Source: an uncultured Eubacteriales bacterium
GTDB taxonomy: Bacteria; Bacillota; Clostridia; Eubacteriales; Anaerofustaceae
Direction: 5' to 3'
DNA length: 5,828 nt
Assembly (NCBI GenBank): GCA_902796565.1
Contig: CADBPP010000098.1
Span: forward strand, 1-5,828
Position 1 is the stretch's first letter. Every line of letters starts with the position of its first letter. Made by a program: the position numbers and the translations under genes. This document shows positions 4,495 through 5,828 of the stretch, piece by piece. The notes below the pieces were generated by a model that saw only the letters and a list, made by a program, of their open reading frames with translations, was not told where the DNA came from and ran no database searches.

Positions 4495-5828
4495 ATGAAG
4501 CCTAAGCTGAAAGTGGCGCTCATCACCGCAGCGTGCATCGTCATCGCGGCGGGAGCGATACTGTTTTACTACATTGCGGGAAGGAGCATTTCCGCCATGG
4601 CGGAGGATGAGAACGGAAGGATAACCTTCTTCACCAGGTTCGGCACCACCCTGAACCTTGAGGGCGAGGTGTCCGTGAAGGACATGGACGTAAAGGACGT
4701 GAAGCTCGTCATGACGGACGACAGGGCCATGTACAGCCTTCCCTGCGAGTATGAGCTCAAGGGTAGGAAGGTCTCCTTCACCACGTCGGAACTGATCAAC
4801 GGGGGGATCCAGCTGGAGGCCCTGCCGGAGGGGAGCTGGGTCATGCTTCTGAGGGTGGAAGGCCTGGAAGGCTCTAAGGAGGCCATCCGCTACTATCCCC
4901 TGGTGAACGAAAGCATCTATGAGGGGATATCCTATAAGGGCATTTCATCACCGCAGGGAGCAAAGCACGTCGACTTCTTCTTCGGGGACCGCTTCAGACT
5001 GGAGCGGGACGCGGCCTGCCTGGACGTTAAGACGGCACCGCTGCCCGAGGACGTTTACGACGTGGTGCTGGAAGTGGGCCACGGAGGGGACGACCCCGGA
5101 GCCATAGGCTGGCTGGACGATGAGATGTACACCGAGTTCAGCTTCAACCACACCATAGCCATGGAGATAAAGAGGCTGCTGACCGAAAGAGGCTACAAAG
5201 CGGCCCTGACCCATGAGGACGATTCCGACCCCGAGGGCTACGGCCCAGGAGGAAGGGCCGTGGTATGCAATGAGCTGCATTCCAAGTATTCCCTTTCGAT
5301 ACACAACAACGCCAGCGTATGGGGGGACTATACCGGCACGGAGATCTACGCTCCCGGAAACGCCGACTATACCTTCGCCGCGCTCCTTTCCGCCAAGGTG
5401 GTGGAATACGCCTCGGGAGAGATATCCAAGGCTGACAACAACACCCCCACCTGGTACTCTCCCGCGAAGGGGGTCTGGGTGAGGCTCTACAACGAGGACG
5501 ACGTTAAGGAGACCAACGAGGAGGCGGCAAAGCAGGGGGCGAAGGAGCCCTACGAGAACCTCACCGTCATGAAGACCAACTGGTACTACATGATCCGGGA
5601 GGTGGGAGGCATCTCCACCGGCGCCTACACCGACGGGCGCCACGACGGCTGGCCCGCCAATCCCTACTGGGATTCCAACGACACCTGCGAGGGGATCATA
5701 GTGGAATGCGACTATGTGAACAACCCCGTATCCCTGGCGAGGCTCATAGACCACCCCGGGGAGTACGCCAGGGCCGTCGCGGACGCCTTCTGCGAATACG
5801 TGGAACTGATCCGCACCGAGGTCCCGGA
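4495..5828 (+). CDS. Membrane-anchored N-acetylmuramoyl-L-alanine amidase (Amidase_3), 3' end outside window
   Basis: The frame is open from the ATG at 4495 to the right edge (444 codons), with GGAGG (4484-4488) 6 nt upstream. Amidase_3 enzymes are zinc hydrolases that cut the bond between MurNAc and L-Ala in peptidoglycan. Residues 7-28 form an N-terminal membrane segment or uncleaved signal, so the enzyme faces the wall. Residues 40-185 are a beta-rich region I do not recognise. The catalytic domain starts at about 188: VVLEVGHGGDDPGAIG gives ligand H196 (Glu replaces the usual Asp in LDxGHGG), FNHTIAMEIKRLLTERGY follows ligand E214, SLSIHNN gives H270, and IIVECDYVNN gives the catalytic E404. 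All four key residues are present. The stretch between H270 and E404 is about 134 residues, much longer than in typical members. The end (SLARLIDHPGEYARAVADAFCEYV) fits the closing helix, so the domain is nearly complete, and little or a further domain may lie beyond the window. Confidence 0.9.
   Translation, partial: MKPKLKVALITAACIVIAAGAILFYYIAGRSISAMAEDENGRITFFTRFGTTLNLEGEVSVKDMDVKDVKLVMTDDRAMYSLPCEYELKGRKVSFTTSELINGGIQLEALPEGSWVMLLRVEGLEGSKEAIRYYPLVNESIYEGISYKGISSPQGAKHVDFFFGDRFRLERDAACLDVKTAPLPEDVYDVVLEVGHGGDDPGAIGWLDDEMYTEFSFNHTIAMEIKRLLTERGYKAALTHEDDSDPEGYGPGGRAVVCNELHSKYSLSIHNNASVWGDYTGTEIYAPGNADYTFAALLSAKVVEYASGEISKADNNTPTWYSPAKGVWVRLYNEDDVKETNEEAAKQGAKEPYENLTVMKTNWYYMIREVGGISTGAYTDGRHDGWPANPYWDSNDTCEGIIVECDYVNNPVSLARLIDHPGEYARAVADAFCEYVELIRTEVP

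Noticed and set aside
4948..5754. A 268-codon minus-strand frame opposite the amidase
   Set aside because: It is Gly/Val/His-rich with no plausible fold and lies wholly antisense to a frame carrying all Amidase_3 motifs.

Overview
The window looks like an ordinary chromosomal stretch from a GC-rich anaerobic Bacillota, most likely a clostridial lineage. The evidence is a short clostridial-type peptide deformylase, a YitT-family membrane protein, an MtaA-like member of the uroporphyrinogen decarboxylase superfamily, strong GGAGG-type ribosome binding sites and compact intrinsic terminators. Codon use is distinctive: AGG for Arg and ATA for Ile are common in every gene despite the high GC content, and this is uniform across the window, so no gene stands out as recently acquired. 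The taxonomic call is an inference. I see no phage, insertion sequence, CRISPR array, tRNA or rRNA.

Left part (1-1682): the C-terminal end of an unrecognised + strand gene runs in from the window edge. It converges on a minus-strand gene for an MtaA/CmuA-like methyltransferase-type protein (472-1509), and a perfect 11-bp hairpin lies between the two stops. A short AT-rich region (about 1540-1605) carries the likely promoter of the methyltransferase-like gene, and beyond it is the terminator of the next minus-strand unit.

Middle (1683-2884): a two-gene minus-strand operon encodes a 136-residue peptide deformylase followed by a 209-residue protein of unknown function. A good promoter (TTGCTT, 17 bp, TAAAAT) lies upstream and fixes the deformylase start at 2749, not at the longer in-frame ATG at 2824. 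The divergent intergenic region also holds a 10-bp tandem repeat just upstream of that promoter.

Right part (2885-5828): three + strand genes, of which the first two end at their own intrinsic terminators. They encode a small unrecognised exported or membrane-anchored protein, a YitT family integral membrane protein with a C-terminal DUF2179 domain, and a membrane-anchored N-acetylmuramoyl-L-alanine amidase (Amidase_3) that runs off the right edge. The amidase has an unrecognised N-terminal region and an enlarged segment inside its catalytic domain.

The genes do not form one pathway. The strongest unusual points are the missing usual third zinc ligand in the methyltransferase-like protein, the Gln-to-Met change in motif I of the deformylase and its unknown operon partner, and the expanded amidase. 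No clearly new multi-gene system is visible.
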